This document shows positions 7,629 to 14,458 of a stretch of 14,458 bases of DNA, piece after piece (position 1 is the first letter of the stretch; every line of letters starts with the position of its first letter). The stretch is taken from contig DASTBU010000102.1 in assembly GCA_035711845.1 (NCBI GenBank), positions 1 through 14,458 of the forward strand, in the 5' to 3' direction. The position numbers and the translations under genes are program-made. The stretch is from DASTBU01 sp035711845. Its GTDB lineage: Bacteria > Acidobacteriota > Vicinamibacteria > Vicinamibacterales > 2-12-FULL-66-21. Below the pieces are notes generated by a model that saw only the letters and a program-made list of their open reading frames with translations, made no database searches and was not told the DNA's origin.

Positions 7629-7916
7629 TTACGGCACGATGATTCGTTTGTCCCCCTTCTGTGCCTCGACAAACCGCAGCCGGAGCTCGTACAGCAGGTC
7701 CTCGAGCAGCTTGTCTTCCTCCGGAATCAGGTTCCCTCGCGTCTTCTGCTGGAGCATCGCAATCACGTCGATGATGCGGCCCGCCGCATGCAGATCGGGC
7801 TCCTCTTTCGTGCCGGTCGACGGATCGGCGATGTCGCCGAAATGCAGTGCCGCCGTGGTCGCCAGCGACAGGACGAAGCCCGAGAATGTGAGGTCGGCCG
7901 AATCGGAAGGGTCCAT
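7629..7916 (-). CDS. DUF1844 domain protein
   Basis: A 95-residue protein matching the DUF1844 family over nearly its whole length: FSGFVLSLATTAALHFGDI (residues 11-29), then the helical AAGRIIDVIAMLQQKTRGNL and EEDKLLEDLLYELRLRFVE. The function is not known; the family is common in Acidobacteriota and Deltaproteobacteria-like genomes as a small helical protein. It is the first gene of the minus-strand run that continues with the hydrolase, ribF and cysS. The start is ATG 7916, only 25 bp from the divergent mazG start, and the shared gap carries a palindrome that includes -10-like hexamers. Confidence 0.9.
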   Translation of the reverse strand: MDPSDSADLTFSGFVLSLATTAALHFGDIADPSTGTKEEPDLHAAGRIIDVIAMLQQKTRGNLIPEEDKLLEDLLYELRLRFVEAQKGDKRIIVP

Positions 7917-7922
7917 TCGGGA

Positions 7923-7933
7923 ATGCTAGCATA
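7923..7933. promoter_or_regulatory. Palindromic divergent promoter element between DUF1844 gene and mazG
   Basis: The 25-bp gap between two divergent start codons contains the perfect palindrome ATGCTAGCAT (7923-7932). It embeds -10-like hexamers both ways: TAGCAT on plus (7927-7932) and TATGCT on minus (7933-7928). Either would start RNA only a few bases before its ATG, giving near-leaderless messages. No clear -35 is seen on either strand, so promoter use is a guess; an operator role is equally possible. Confidence 0.35.
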
Positions 7934-7941
7934 GTCGCGCG

Positions 7942-8826
7942 ATGCCCAAGACAGCCCCACGGCGCGGGATTCGGAAACGGCCCGCCACCGCCCGCACGCC
8001 ACGACGGCGTTCGATCACAGCCACCGCCTCGGCGGGAGCGGCCGGCCGCGAGTTCCGGAAGCTCGTCGGCATCATGCAGCGGCTGCGCAGCGCGACCGGA
8101 TGTGCCTGGGACCGCGAGCAGACGTTCGCCACGCTGCGCCCCTTCATCCTCGAGGAAACGTACGAAGTACTCCAGGCGATCGACGGCGGCGACCTCGATG
8201 CGCTGCGAGGAGAGATCGGAGATTTTCTCTTCGAGGGAGTGTTCCTGGCGCAGATCGCGGCAGACGAGGGACGGTTCACGGTGGCAGACTCGCTGCGCGA
8301 CATCGTCGCGAAGCTGATCCGTCGCCACCCGCACGTGTTCGGCACGACGAAAGGGGTGCGCACCCCCGGCCAGGTGCTCGAGCAGTGGGAACAGATCAAA
8401 TCACGCGAACAGCGGTCGGCCGGCCAGCGCAAGGCGGTGCTCGCCGGGCTCCCGACGACGCTTCCGGCGCTGCTCGGCGCGCACGAGATCGGCACCCGGG
8501 TGGCGGCCGTGGGGTTCGACTGGGTCCGGACCAAAGATGTGATCGACAAAATCAAGGAAGAGGTCGGCGAGCTCGAACGCGCGTTTCAGGGCGAAGGACG
8601 CGAACGTGTCGAGGAGGAGATGGGCGATCTGCTGTTCTCGATCGCGAACCTCGCGCGCAAGCTCGGCGTCGAGCCGGAATCGGCGCTGCGAAAAGCCAAC
8701 CAGAAATTCAGCGCCCGGTTCCACGCCCTGGAGACCCACTTCGATGCCCGCGGCCGATCCGTCCACGACGCATCGCTCGAGGAGATGGAAGAGGTGTGGG
8801 GACGGGTGAAGGGTAGCCCCAAGTGA
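7942..8826 (+). CDS. mazG: Nucleoside triphosphate pyrophosphohydrolase MazG
   Basis: Hydrolyses (d)NTPs to monophosphates and pyrophosphate, clearing abnormal nucleotides. At 294 residues it has the two tandem all-alpha MazG domains of the long form. The first (about 40-150) has ATGCAWDREQT (51-61) and the metal-binding EETYE (71-75) with EIGDFLFEG (91-99). The second (about 183-290) has KEEVGELERAF (205-215) and EEEMGDLLFSIANLARKL (224-241). The N-terminal ~35 residues are a Lys/Arg/Ala-rich extension not typical of the family. A later start is unlikely because the next Met (residue 45) is inside the first domain. It is transcribed alone, divergent from the DUF1844 gene and convergent with the GxxExxY gene. 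Confidence 0.94.
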   Translation: MPKTAPRRGIRKRPATARTPRRRSITATASAGAAGREFRKLVGIMQRLRSATGCAWDREQTFATLRPFILEETYEVLQAIDGGDLDALRGEIGDFLFEGVFLAQIAADEGRFTVADSLRDIVAKLIRRHPHVFGTTKGVRTPGQVLEQWEQIKSREQRSAGQRKAVLAGLPTTLPALLGAHEIGTRVAAVGFDWVRTKDVIDKIKEEVGELERAFQGEGRERVEEEMGDLLFSIANLARKLGVEPESALRKANQKFSARFHALETHFDARGRSVHDASLEEMEEVWGRVKGSPK

Positions 8827-8840
8827 TGGGTCCATCCACC

Positions 8841-8868
8841 CCGCACTGGTCTCCCCGCACTGGTCTCC
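8841..8868. repeat. Perfect 14-bp tandem duplication
   Basis: CCGCACTGGTCTCC occurs twice back to back (8841-8854, 8855-8868) just after the mazG stop. It lies at the outer edge of the repeat-associated GxxExxY segment and may be slippage or a scar of insertion. Confidence 0.8.
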
Positions 8869-8884
8869 GAAACGCTGTCACGGC

Positions 8885-8932
8885 ACGCACGATGCGCACG
8901 AAGACACGATGGGGACGATGAGACTCAAAGGA
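8885..8932 (-). repeat. Left inverted arm of GxxExxY segment
   Basis: Read on the minus strand it begins TCCTTTGAG-TCT-CATCGT and goes on with CATCGTGTCTTCGTGCG. It mirrors 9332-9385 on the other side of the gene. The shared 9-mer is perfect (8924-8932 against 9332-9340); the CATCGT-rich part is similar but not identical. The 9-mer overlaps the GxxExxY stop codon. Confidence 0.65.
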
Positions 8933-9323
8933 CGATTCGCTTCAGGCCGTTCTTCATGAGGACTGAATTGAAGTTCATCAACAAGCCGACGTGAATGCCG
9001 GTGGTCTTCAAGTATGACCTCACTTGGGCATGGTGAAGCGCTTTGAGCACGGGCACCGCCTTGATCTCCACGAGCACAATCCCTTCCACGACCAGATCGA
9101 TTCTCTGGCCCGGAATTCTCCACTCGCGGTAGGTGACCTCGATCGCCTTCTCACACTCGAAGCTGATCCCTTGCGATTCGAGCTCCAGCGTATACGCCTG
9201 CTGGTATATGCGCTCCTTGAATCCCGGGCCGAGTTCCCGGTGGACCGACATCCCTGCCGCAATACAGCTTGTGATCACACTTTCCTGCTCCGAGGACAAC
9301 ACCGGGTTGTGCATCCGATACAT
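8925..9323 (-). CDS. GxxExxY family protein, predicted PD-(D/E)XK nuclease fold
   Basis: A 132-residue protein from ATG 9323, chosen because AAAGGA sits 8 nt upstream; an ATG at 9332 lies too close to it, and one at 9314 is possible. The naming motif is G34-F-K-E37-R-I-Y40 in ELGPGFKERIY, followed by SQGISFECEKAIEVTY, the DLVVEGIVLVEIKAV core with Asp76, Glu86 and Lys88, HHAQVRSYLKTTG, and the typical end LLMNFNSVLMKNGLKRIVL. The family (PDDEXK_3 in Pfam terms) has a nuclease-like fold but no settled function, and is often scattered through genomes. It is soluble, with no signal peptide. It is bracketed by inverted arms and preceded by a 77-bp tandem array that keeps the frame open upstream; that extension is repeat sequence, not protein homology. 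Confidence 0.9.
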   Translation of the reverse strand: MYRMHNPVLSSEQESVITSCIAAGMSVHRELGPGFKERIYQQAYTLELESQGISFECEKAIEVTYREWRIPGQRIDLVVEGIVLVEIKAVPVLKALHHAQVRSYLKTTGIHVGLLMNFNSVLMKNGLKRIVL

Positions 9324-9331
9324 ACCGCCCA

Positions 9332-9385
9332 TCCTTTGAGAACATCGTGCTCTTCGATCCATCGTGTCCATCGTCTGAACCGTGT
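9332..9385 (+). repeat. Right inverted arm of GxxExxY segment
   Basis: Begins TCCTTTGAG-AA-CATCGT and continues with CATCGTG words into the first unit of the tandem array. It is the inverted counterpart of 8885-8932. On the gene's strand the 9-mer supplies the AAAGGA ribosome binding sequence. Confidence 0.65.
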
Positions 9386-9845
9386 CAGCGTGACATCCGT
9401 GATCGGGAAGCCCTGATTGCATCGTGCTCTTCGAGCCATCGTGCCCATCGCGTGAACCGTCAGCGTGACATCCGTGATCGGGAAGCCCTGATTGCCATCG
9501 TGCGCATCGATCCATCGTGCCCATCGCGTGAACCGTCAGCGTGACATCCGTGATCGGGAAGCCCTGATTGCATCGTGCTCTTCGAGCCATCGTGCCCATC
9601 GTGTGGACCGTGGCAGCGTGACATCCGTGATCGCGAAGCCCTGATTGCCATCGTGCGCTTCGATCCATCGTGCCCATCGTGTGGGCCGTGTCAGCGTGAC
9701 ATCCGTGATCGGGAAGCCCTGATTGCATCGTGCTCTTCGAGCCATCGTGCCCATCGTGTGGGCCGTGGCAGCGTGACATCCGTGATCGGGAAGCCCTGAT
9801 TGCCATCATGCGCTTCGATCCATCGTGCCCATCGTGTGGGCCGTG
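9343..9845 (+). repeat. Tandem array of six and a half ~77-bp units
   Basis: Units begin at 9343, 9420, 9496, 9571, 9649, 9726 and 9804 and are 77, 76, 75, 78, 77 and 78 bp, the last being cut at about 42 bp. Each has a CATCGTG-rich first half and a near-invariant second half, AGCGTGACATCCGTGATCGG followed by GAAGCCCTGATTG. Two versions alternate from unit 2 onward: CTCTTCGAGCC (units 2, 4, 6) and a GCGC-type with TCGATCC (units 3, 5, 7), giving a ~153-bp higher-order repeat. The invariant half can form a small hairpin (ATC-GGG, loop AAG, CCC-T-GAT; 9402-9417 in unit 1). There are no unique spacers, so it is not CRISPR. The array ends about 25 bp before the comEC stop. Confidence 0.95.
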
Positions 9846-9869
9846 ACCCGTGTCCGTGACGCCCCGGCG

Positions 9870-12353
9870 TCACCGGCGCAACGGCGCTCGGATCGTCACG
9901 CTCCGGCCAGTCCAGCCTCTGATGTGGACGACGGTGCCGTCCGTGTCGAGAATCACCGCGCCATCGGTCGCAGTCGAGAACACCTCGGCGCCAGACCGGC
10001 GGACGCGCGCAACGACTGGCGCAGCCGGATGGCCAAAGCGATTGGCTCGGCCGGCGCTGAAAACGACGGCGGCGGGACGGACAGCATTCAGGAAGGCGGG
10101 AGTGGTGGACGTAGCGCTCCCGTGATGCGCGGCCTTGAGCACCACCACGGGCGCAGATGGCAGGTTCGCCAGCGCCCCCTCCGCTTCCCGCCCGATGTCC
10201 CCGGGCAGCACGATCGCAACATTCCCGTAGCGGATCTCCAGCACAACCGAGTCCTCGTTCCGCACACGCTGGCGTTCCCATTCGGGCGGTCGCGGGTGCA
10301 GGACGCTCACCTGGACCGGCCCGATGCGCGAACGATCGCCGGCCTGCACCGACCGCCACTCGGCGCCGAGGCCGTCTGCGATTACCGCCAGCGCGGTCAA
10401 CTCGCGGTGCGGCGGCACCGGGACGCCCTCCCAGATGGAGCGCGGATGAAACAGACGGAGCACTGCCGGTGCGCCGCCGATGTGATCGGGATCTGCGTGT
10501 GTGAGGACGAACGTGTCGAGGCGGCGGACGCCGAGCGCCCGAAGCGCACGTGCTACGACGCGCTCGCCTATGTCGAAGCGCGTACGGTGACCCGAGTCGT
10601 GGGCCTGAAGCGCGGGGATCGAAAAGCCGCCGGCATCGACCAGTATGCTTCGCCCGCCGGGGAGCAGCAGCGCCGTGGCGTCACCCTGCCCCACATCCAG
10701 AAAGACCACCCGCATCGTCCCCGCCGGCGCTCGCGGGAGATCATCGCGCGAGGCGGGCATCACGCCGCCGACCATGCACATGGCGGCGCCAATGCAGATG
10801 GCCATCGCAATCCGCCGCATTCGCCGGAAGATCAGGGCGGCTGCCATTGAAGCGTAGTAGAGCGCAAGGAGCCACCAGGCAGGTGGGAGAACGTCACGCG
10901 CCAGCCACGGCGCCGCCTCCACGAAACGCGCCGACTCCACGAGGCCCGTCGCGGCGAGGTGAACGAGGTGGCCGCACTGGAGCGAGATCCGCTCGTGGAG
11001 GGGTGCGAGCGCGAGCACGCCGAGCGATCCCGATTGCACGATCGTCATCAGCGGGATGGCCGCGAAGTTCAGCAGGAGCCCCGCGGCGGTGACACGCGAG
11101 AAGAACAGCGCGCCGAACGGGGCCAACGTGACTTCCGCCGCGATGGTCGCGGCGAGCAGCCCCGCCGCTGCCCGCAACGCGCGTCCGTCGAAGGGCGCCA
11201 CTGCGGCTAGGCGCCCGGCCAGGACGAGGATCCCCAGAGTCGCTCCGAACGACAGGATGAAACCCGGATCGAACGCCGTCAGCGGCGACACGCTCACGGC
11301 GAGGATCGCGGCGACCGCAAGCACGTTGAGCATCGCGCCACGCTGATCCAGGAGACGACCCACCAGGTAGATGACCGCCGCGGCGATTGCACGGCTGACC
11401 GAGGCTGCCGGCGCGGCGACCGATCCGTAGAACAGCAGGAGAGCGATTGTCGCCCCGGCGCCGAGTCGCGCCGGAACAGCCAGCGCCCGGAACAACGCAA
11501 GCAGGAGCATCGTCAGAATCGCAATGTTGCCTCCCGAGATGGCGATGACGTGATAGGTGCCGGCGGCCTGGAGCCGCCTCTCGTCCTCTTCCTCCAGCCC
11601 CGTGCGATCGCCAATCAGGATCGCGGTCGCGACCCCGCCTGATCGCCGGCTCCAGACGCCCACGGCCTCGGCCAGGCGCGCCCGCACCCACGCCCGGCAG
11701 GCCCCCGCCGCTTCCTCGAGGGCCGTTCCGCGCCCGATCGTCTCCACGAGCGCAGCGCTCTTGACCGAGCCCACGAGCACCACTCCCCGACGGGCGAGCG
11801 AGCGGCGATCGTCGGGTACGCCGGGGTTCAGGTAGACCGCCGGCGCGCGCAGCGTCGTCGTCACGCGAACTCTGCGGCCCGCCCGCCACTCGCCGCTACG
11901 CGATGTTGCCAGAGCGCCGCCGATGCTGAGCCGCACGCCGCCGGTCAGACGGCTGTCGAGGCCGCCGCCGGCCCCCTCGGCGGTCGCGCCCTCGACGTCA
12001 AGGGCGATCGACACCCCAAACGCCCCGGGCGCAGCGTCCTCCCGGATTCGCCCTTCCAGCACGACAGGTCCGGAAGATTCTGCGCGTCCGTGAAACCACT
12101 GCAGGAGCGGTGGCGAATAGGCACGGATCGCAGCGCTCGCGCCGAGGGACAGGCCGCCGAGAAGCGCGCCGGCCACCACCGACGCCGTACAGCCGGAGGA
12201 ACTCTTCTCGCCGAACGCGCCCACGCCAGCGAGCAGAGCGAGCAGCGCACCGCCGGCTGCGCAGAACGACACGTGGTCGCGATCGAAGGAACACAATCCC
12301 AGAGCGCTGCCGGCGAGAAGCGGGATGGCGACCAGCGAGACGGGCACACGCAT
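9870..12353 (-). CDS. comEC: DNA internalisation protein ComEC/Rec2
   Basis: An inner-membrane channel protein for uptake of single-stranded DNA in natural transformation. From ATG 12353 (AGGG seven bases upstream; a GTG at 12386 is less likely) it has 827 residues. The order is two or three N-terminal membrane helices, a soluble DUF4131-type region (about 95-200), the multi-spanning competence domain (about 240-510) with ILIGDRTGL and HVIAISGGNIAIL (269-280), then a metallo-beta-lactamase-like domain (about 545-815) with FLDVGQGDA, LTHADPDHIGG (617-627), LPGD (716-719), KAAHHGS (740-746) and NRFGHP. The catalytic-type residues are intact, so nuclease activity on the incoming strand is plausible. 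It lies about 100 bp downstream of carB. No other competence genes are in view. Confidence 0.95.
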   Translation of the reverse strand: MRVPVSLVAIPLLAGSALGLCSFDRDHVSFCAAGGALLALLAGVGAFGEKSSSGCTASVVAGALLGGLSLGASAAIRAYSPPLLQWFHGRAESSGPVVLEGRIREDAAPGAFGVSIALDVEGATAEGAGGGLDSRLTGGVRLSIGGALATSRSGEWRAGRRVRVTTTLRAPAVYLNPGVPDDRRSLARRGVVLVGSVKSAALVETIGRGTALEEAAGACRAWVRARLAEAVGVWSRRSGGVATAILIGDRTGLEEEDERRLQAAGTYHVIAISGGNIAILTMLLLALFRALAVPARLGAGATIALLLFYGSVAAPAASVSRAIAAAVIYLVGRLLDQRGAMLNVLAVAAILAVSVSPLTAFDPGFILSFGATLGILVLAGRLAAVAPFDGRALRAAAGLLAATIAAEVTLAPFGALFFSRVTAAGLLLNFAAIPLMTIVQSGSLGVLALAPLHERISLQCGHLVHLAATGLVESARFVEAAPWLARDVLPPAWWLLALYYASMAAALIFRRMRRIAMAICIGAAMCMVGGVMPASRDDLPRAPAGTMRVVFLDVGQGDATALLLPGGRSILVDAGGFSIPALQAHDSGHRTRFDIGERVVARALRALGVRRLDTFVLTHADPDHIGGAPAVLRLFHPRSIWEGVPVPPHRELTALAVIADGLGAEWRSVQAGDRSRIGPVQVSVLHPRPPEWERQRVRNEDSVVLEIRYGNVAIVLPGDIGREAEGALANLPSAPVVVLKAAHHGSATSTTPAFLNAVRPAAVVFSAGRANRFGHPAAPVVARVRRSGAEVFSTATDGAVILDTDGTVVHIRGWTGRSVTIRAPLRR

Positions 12354-12454
12354 GCCCGCGCCCTGATGCAAGAGACCGCGCGCCACCTGCGTGCGTGTCT
12401 TGGCGAAGGTTTGGGGACCTGGTTATTGAAAGGAGCGCAGAATCCGCACGGCCA

Positions 12455-14458
12455 TTACGCCGGACCGGGCGCAATTTCTGCGTGGTATTCCTGCAACGCT
12501 CTGACGGTCAGCCCTTCGGAGTGCATGGCGCGGATCGCGTTCACTGTCGCTGCCGCGCCGGTGAGCGTCGTGATGCACGGGACTCCCTGCATCGTCGCAA
12601 CCCTCCGTACGGTGCGATCGTCGAAGAACGACTCCCGGCCGAGCGGGGTATTGATCACGAGCTGGATGCGGTTGTTCAGGATCTCGTCACCCACGTGCGG
12701 ACGTCCCTCGTTGACCTTGAAGACGATCTCGGCCTCGATGCCGTGGGCGCGGAGGAAGCTGGCCGTGCCGCGCGTCGCGACCAGCCTGAACCCCAGGCCG
12801 TGCAGGTTGCGAGCGATCTGCACGACGGCCGGCTTGTCGTGGTTGTTCACCGAGATGAACGCGGTGCCTTCCGACGGGAGCCGCAGGCCAGCGGCGATCT
12901 GCGCCTTGGCGAACGCGCTGCCGAACGTGGCGGCGCCGCCCATCACCTCGCCCGTGGACTTCATCTCGGGGCCGAGGATGGTATCCACGCCCGGAAACCT
13001 GACGAAGGGAAACACCGGTGTCTTGACGAAGAAGCCGCCGACCTCGAGATCCTCGGTCATGCCGAGCTGCGTCAGCGTGCGGCCGATCATGACCCGCGCG
13101 GCCACCTTCGCCAGCGCGACGCCGGTCGCCTTCGACAGGTACGGAATCGTCCGGGACGCGCGCGGGTTGACTTCCAGCACGTAGACCGTGTCGTCCTTGA
13201 TGGCGAACTGCGCGTTCATCAGCCCGACCACCCTCAGCGCCCTGGCCACGCGCTGCGTGTAATCACGGATCTGCGTGACATGGCGCTCCGCCACGCGGTA
13301 CGGGGGGACGACGCAGGAGCTGTCGCCGGAGTGGATGCCCGCCTCCTCGATGTGCTCCATGATGCCGCCGATGATCACCGCGCCGGTGGCGTCGGCGACC
13401 ACGTCCACGTCGAGCTCGACGGCGTCCTCGAGGAACTTGTCGATGAGGATCGGATGCCCCGGGGATGCGGCGACCGCATTGGCCATGTAGCGATCGAGCG
13501 TGGCCGTGTCGTACACGATCGCCATGGCACGGCCGCCGAGCACGTACGAGGGGCGGACAACCAGCGGGAAGCCGATCGTCGAGGCCACCTCACGCGCTTC
13601 GGCCACGGTCGTGGCGGTGCCGCTCGGCGCCTGCGGGATGCCGAGATCCCACAGCAGCTTCGCGAAGCGCTCCCGGTCCTCGGCAAGATCGATGGAATCG
13701 GGTGACGTGCCGAGGATCCTGATCCCCGCGTCCTGGAGCGGAAGCGCCAGCTTCAGCGGCGTCTGGCCGCCGTACTGGACCACGCACGAGACGTCGGCGC
13801 CGTTGGCCTGTTCGCGCGCGATGATCGCAGAAACATCCTCGAACGTCAGCGGCTCGAAATACAAACGGTCGACCGTGTCGTAGTCGGTCGAGACCGTCTC
13901 GGGGTTGCAGTTGACCATGATGGTCTCGAACCCCTCCTCGCGCAGCGCGAATGCCGCGTGGCAACAGCAGTAGTCGAACTCGATCCCCTGCCCGATCCGG
14001 TTCGGTCCGCTCCCGAGGATCACGACCTTCTGCCGGGGCGTGGGGTCGGCCTCGCACTCGTCCTCGTACGCGCCGTACATGTACGGCGTGAACGACTCGA
14101 ACTCCGCCGCGCAGGTGTCGATGCGCTTGTAGGCCGGCCGGAGATCGTACTCCTCGCGCACCGTCCGCACCGCTCCTTCGTCGGCGCCGAGGATCACGCC
14201 CAGCTCCTGGTCGCTGAAGCCGGCCCGCTTGAGCGTGCGCAGCATGTCCTTCGAGATGCCCCGGAGTCCGACCAGGCCCGCCGCCTGGGACAGCTCGACG
14301 AGCTGGGCGAACTGCATCAGGAACCAGGGATCGATCTTCGTGAAACCGTGAATCTGCTCGACGGCCATCCCGCGGCTCAGCGCGCGAAACACCGCCCACA
14401 TCCGGCGGTCGCTGGGCACGCTCAGATCCCGTTGCAGGGCACCATCCCCGTCGCGCGA
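12455..14458 (-). CDS. carB: Carbamoyl phosphate synthase large subunit, partial (N-terminus beyond right edge)
   Basis: Makes carbamoyl phosphate from ammonia (delivered from glutamine by CarA), bicarbonate and two ATP, for arginine and pyrimidine synthesis. The frame is open to the right edge; 667 residues are visible, about the C-terminal 60 percent of a ~1070-residue CarB. In order these are the oligomerisation domain (first ~120 residues, with GFTKIDPWFLMQFAQLVE), the second synthetase half with GSGPNRIGQGIEFDYC (149-164), VNCNPETVSTDYDT, the ATP-grasp region RPSYVLGGRAM and VLEVNPRASRTIPY, and the allosteric MGS-like domain in the last ~140 residues (FISVNNHDKP, TRGTASFLRAHGIEAE, INTPLG). 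The stop is TAA 12455-12457. comEC follows on the same strand; carA is not in view. Nothing in the visible part is missing or broken. Confidence 0.98.
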   Translation of the reverse strand, partial: SRDGDGALQRDLSVPSDRRMWAVFRALSRGMAVEQIHGFTKIDPWFLMQFAQLVELSQAAGLVGLRGISKDMLRTLKRAGFSDQELGVILGADEGAVRTVREEYDLRPAYKRIDTCAAEFESFTPYMYGAYEDECEADPTPRQKVVILGSGPNRIGQGIEFDYCCCHAAFALREEGFETIMVNCNPETVSTDYDTVDRLYFEPLTFEDVSAIIAREQANGADVSCVVQYGGQTPLKLALPLQDAGIRILGTSPDSIDLAEDRERFAKLLWDLGIPQAPSGTATTVAEAREVASTIGFPLVVRPSYVLGGRAMAIVYDTATLDRYMANAVAASPGHPILIDKFLEDAVELDVDVVADATGAVIIGGIMEHIEEAGIHSGDSSCVVPPYRVAERHVTQIRDYTQRVARALRVVGLMNAQFAIKDDTVYVLEVNPRASRTIPYLSKATGVALAKVAARVMIGRTLTQLGMTEDLEVGGFFVKTPVFPFVRFPGVDTILGPEMKSTGEVMGGAATFGSAFAKAQIAAGLRLPSEGTAFISVNNHDKPAVVQIARNLHGLGFRLVATRGTASFLRAHGIEAEIVFKVNEGRPHVGDEILNNRIQLVINTPLGRESFFDDRTVRRVATMQGVPCITTLTGAAATVNAIRAMHSEGLTVRALQEYHAEIAPGPA

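Noticed and set aside
9324..9809. N-terminal repeat domain of a 294-residue GxxExxY protein
   Set aside because: The frame is open across the array, but the unit length is not a multiple of three, so each repeat is read in a shifting frame. Several minus-strand frames are open there, and a good ribosome binding sequence precedes ATG 9323.
9343..9845. CRISPR array
   Set aside because: Units are contiguous and about 77 bp with only small variation; there are no unique spacers and no cas genes nearby.
12110..13705. 531-residue plus-strand frame
   Set aside because: Antisense to the start of comEC and to carB; composition is that of a shadow frame.

Overview
The window looks like a stretch of chromosome from a GC-rich, Gram-negative-type bacterium. 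The best guess is Acidobacteriota (Vicinamibacteria-like). This is inferred from the protein style, the gene set (DUF1844, a class III aminotransferase beginning MNAPDIKTPLPGPKAKA, a GxxExxY gene) and the short, degenerate intergenic repeats; no 16S or other decisive marker is present.

Layout. 1-1250 is the end of an integrated element. It holds a partial Xre-type regulator gene leaving the left edge and a broken tyrosine integrase gene, joined head to head at about position 313-325. The integrase remnant stops 3 bp short of the 3' CCA end of a tRNA-Cys gene (1254-1327), the usual arrangement for an island inserted into a tRNA gene. From tRNA-Cys rightwards is ordinary chromosome: tRNA-Gly with a good promoter, then yraN, a class III aminotransferase, cysS, a small unknown gene, ribF, a PhnP-like metallo-beta-lactamase-fold hydrolase and a DUF1844 gene, all on the minus strand. 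mazG is divergent from the DUF1844 gene. It converges on a GxxExxY gene, which is followed by comEC and the 3' two thirds of carB, again on the minus strand.

How the genes fit together. DUF1844, hydrolase, ribF, unknown gene and cysS are spaced by 9-52 bp and probably form one transcription unit with housekeeping tasks (FMN/FAD synthesis, cysteinyl-tRNA synthesis). carB (carbamoyl phosphate) and comEC (DNA uptake channel) are neighbours on the same strand, about 100 bp apart. mazG is a nucleotide-pool cleaner under its own promoter.

The most unusual part is 8841-9845. A GxxExxY gene, a predicted PD-(D/E)XK-fold protein of unknown role, is bracketed by inverted arms sharing a perfect 9-mer and CATCGTG-rich sequence. 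One arm runs straight into a tandem array of six and a half units of about 77 bp that fills the gap to comEC. Two other intergenic gaps (2212-2347 and 3826-4053) carry different short-repeat families. The gene plus repeats could be a small repeat-borne mobile or self-amplifying unit; this is inference, not shown.
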